From: Flavobacteriaceae bacterium
Lineage (GTDB): Bacteria; Bacteroidota; Bacteroidia; Flavobacteriales; Flavobacteriaceae
DNA: 6,794 nucleotides
Assembly (NCBI GenBank): GCA_020347545.1
Contig: CP070731.1
Span: 292,571 to 299,364 of the forward strand
Reading direction: 5' to 3'
Part shown: positions 6,540 through 6,794 of the stretch, piece by piece
Layout of the letters: every line of letters begins with the position of its first letter
How positions within the stretch are numbered: the stretch's first letter is position 1
The notes under the pieces: model-generated
What the model was told of the DNA's origin: nothing
The model's input: the letters and a program-made list of their open reading frames with translations, nothing else
Database searches by the model: none
Position numbers and translations under genes: made by a program

Positions 6540-6794
6540 AAACAATAGCAACTAAACTTTTTGTACTGCTTTTCCTATTCGGTACGACGCATTTGGTCCT
6601 GGGTCAGGAAAAAACCTTCAATGTAGATTCCTTCGACGAAGTTATTATTAGTCCTCATATTGAAGTTATTTTTGAAAAGTCAGACAGAGAGTCTGTAGTC
6701 ATTGAAGATATTGGTGTTTCCATGGATAAACTCAACGTTGAAGTTAAAGGAGGCACCCTGCATATTTATCTTGACGATGCCAAGGTATATACCA
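6536..6794 (+). CDS. Secreted head-GIN (DUF2807) domain protein, 3' partial
   Basis: The first 86 codons are visible and run off the window end. Residues 1-23 form a typical Sec signal peptide: Lys near the start, hydrophobic core LFVLLFLFG, small residue before a probable cut at VLG/QEK. The mature part starts with the pattern of the head-GIN family (DUF2807): FNVDSFDEVIISPHIEVIF, then SVVIE, then a strand pair with GGTLHIYL. These proteins are predicted beta-helical, exported to the periplasm or cell surface, common in Bacteroidota, and of unknown molecular function. The gene lies 101 bases after the cyclase on the same strand, so it may be the end of the same operon or have its own promoter. 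There is no evident functional tie to the signalling genes. Family assignment rests on the visible N-terminal part only. Confidence 0.82.
   Translation, partial: MKTIATKLFVLLFLFGTTHLVLGQEKTFNVDSFDEVIISPHIEVIFEKSDRESVVIEDIGVSMDKLNVEVKGGTLHIYLDDAKVYT

Noticed and set aside
1..6794. CRISPR array, tRNA/rRNA, insertion sequence or phage features
   Set aside because: No regularly spaced repeats, RNA-gene signatures, transposase-like proteins or terminal repeats were found; the window is ordinary coding sequence on one strand.

Overview
The window looks like chromosome of a Bacteroidota bacterium, probably a free-living (marine or soil) Flavobacteriia/Cytophagia relative. The signs are an AT-leaning base composition, A-rich translation starts without Shine-Dalgarno sequences, a large two-component propeller (reg_prop/Y_Y_Y) sensor kinase, and a head-GIN (DUF2807) secreted protein. 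Genus cannot be judged from the sequence alone. All genes lie on the plus strand, and almost everything up to 6434 is coding.

Layout: (1) 1-4331 is the 3' part of a very large hybrid sensor kinase whose 5' end lies before the window. The frame is open from the first bases, so the first in-frame ATG at 132 is internal. Its order is an extracytoplasmic beta-propeller sensor, Y_Y_Y domain, one membrane helix, coiled coil, GAF, HisKA, HATPase_c, an intact receiver, and a second receiver that is truncated and lacks its phospho-acceptor aspartate. (2) 4358-4735 is a stand-alone receiver protein with all key residues and no output domain. (3) 4737-6434 starts one base after the stop of gene 2 and encodes a cytosolic class III nucleotide cyclase with an N-terminal small domain, a GAF domain, the catalytic domain and a C-terminal TPR-like helical tail. 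(4) 6435-6535 is a 101-base gap with two short inverted repeats and a possible 17-codon mini-ORF. (5) From 6536 a signal-peptide-bearing GIN-domain protein begins and runs off the window.

Genes 1-3 are almost certainly one transcription unit. The inferred pathway is: an external ligand is sensed by the propeller, the kinase autophosphorylates, the phosphoryl group moves to the fused and/or the free receiver, and the free receiver controls the GAF-cyclase, which makes a cyclic nucleotide. Classical Bacteroides hybrid two-component systems end in an AraC-type DNA-binding domain. This one instead appears wired to a second messenger. The most unusual points are that wiring, non-standard residues at both substrate-selecting positions of the cyclase (Gln357 and Ala425), and the C-terminal pseudo-receiver of the kinase.
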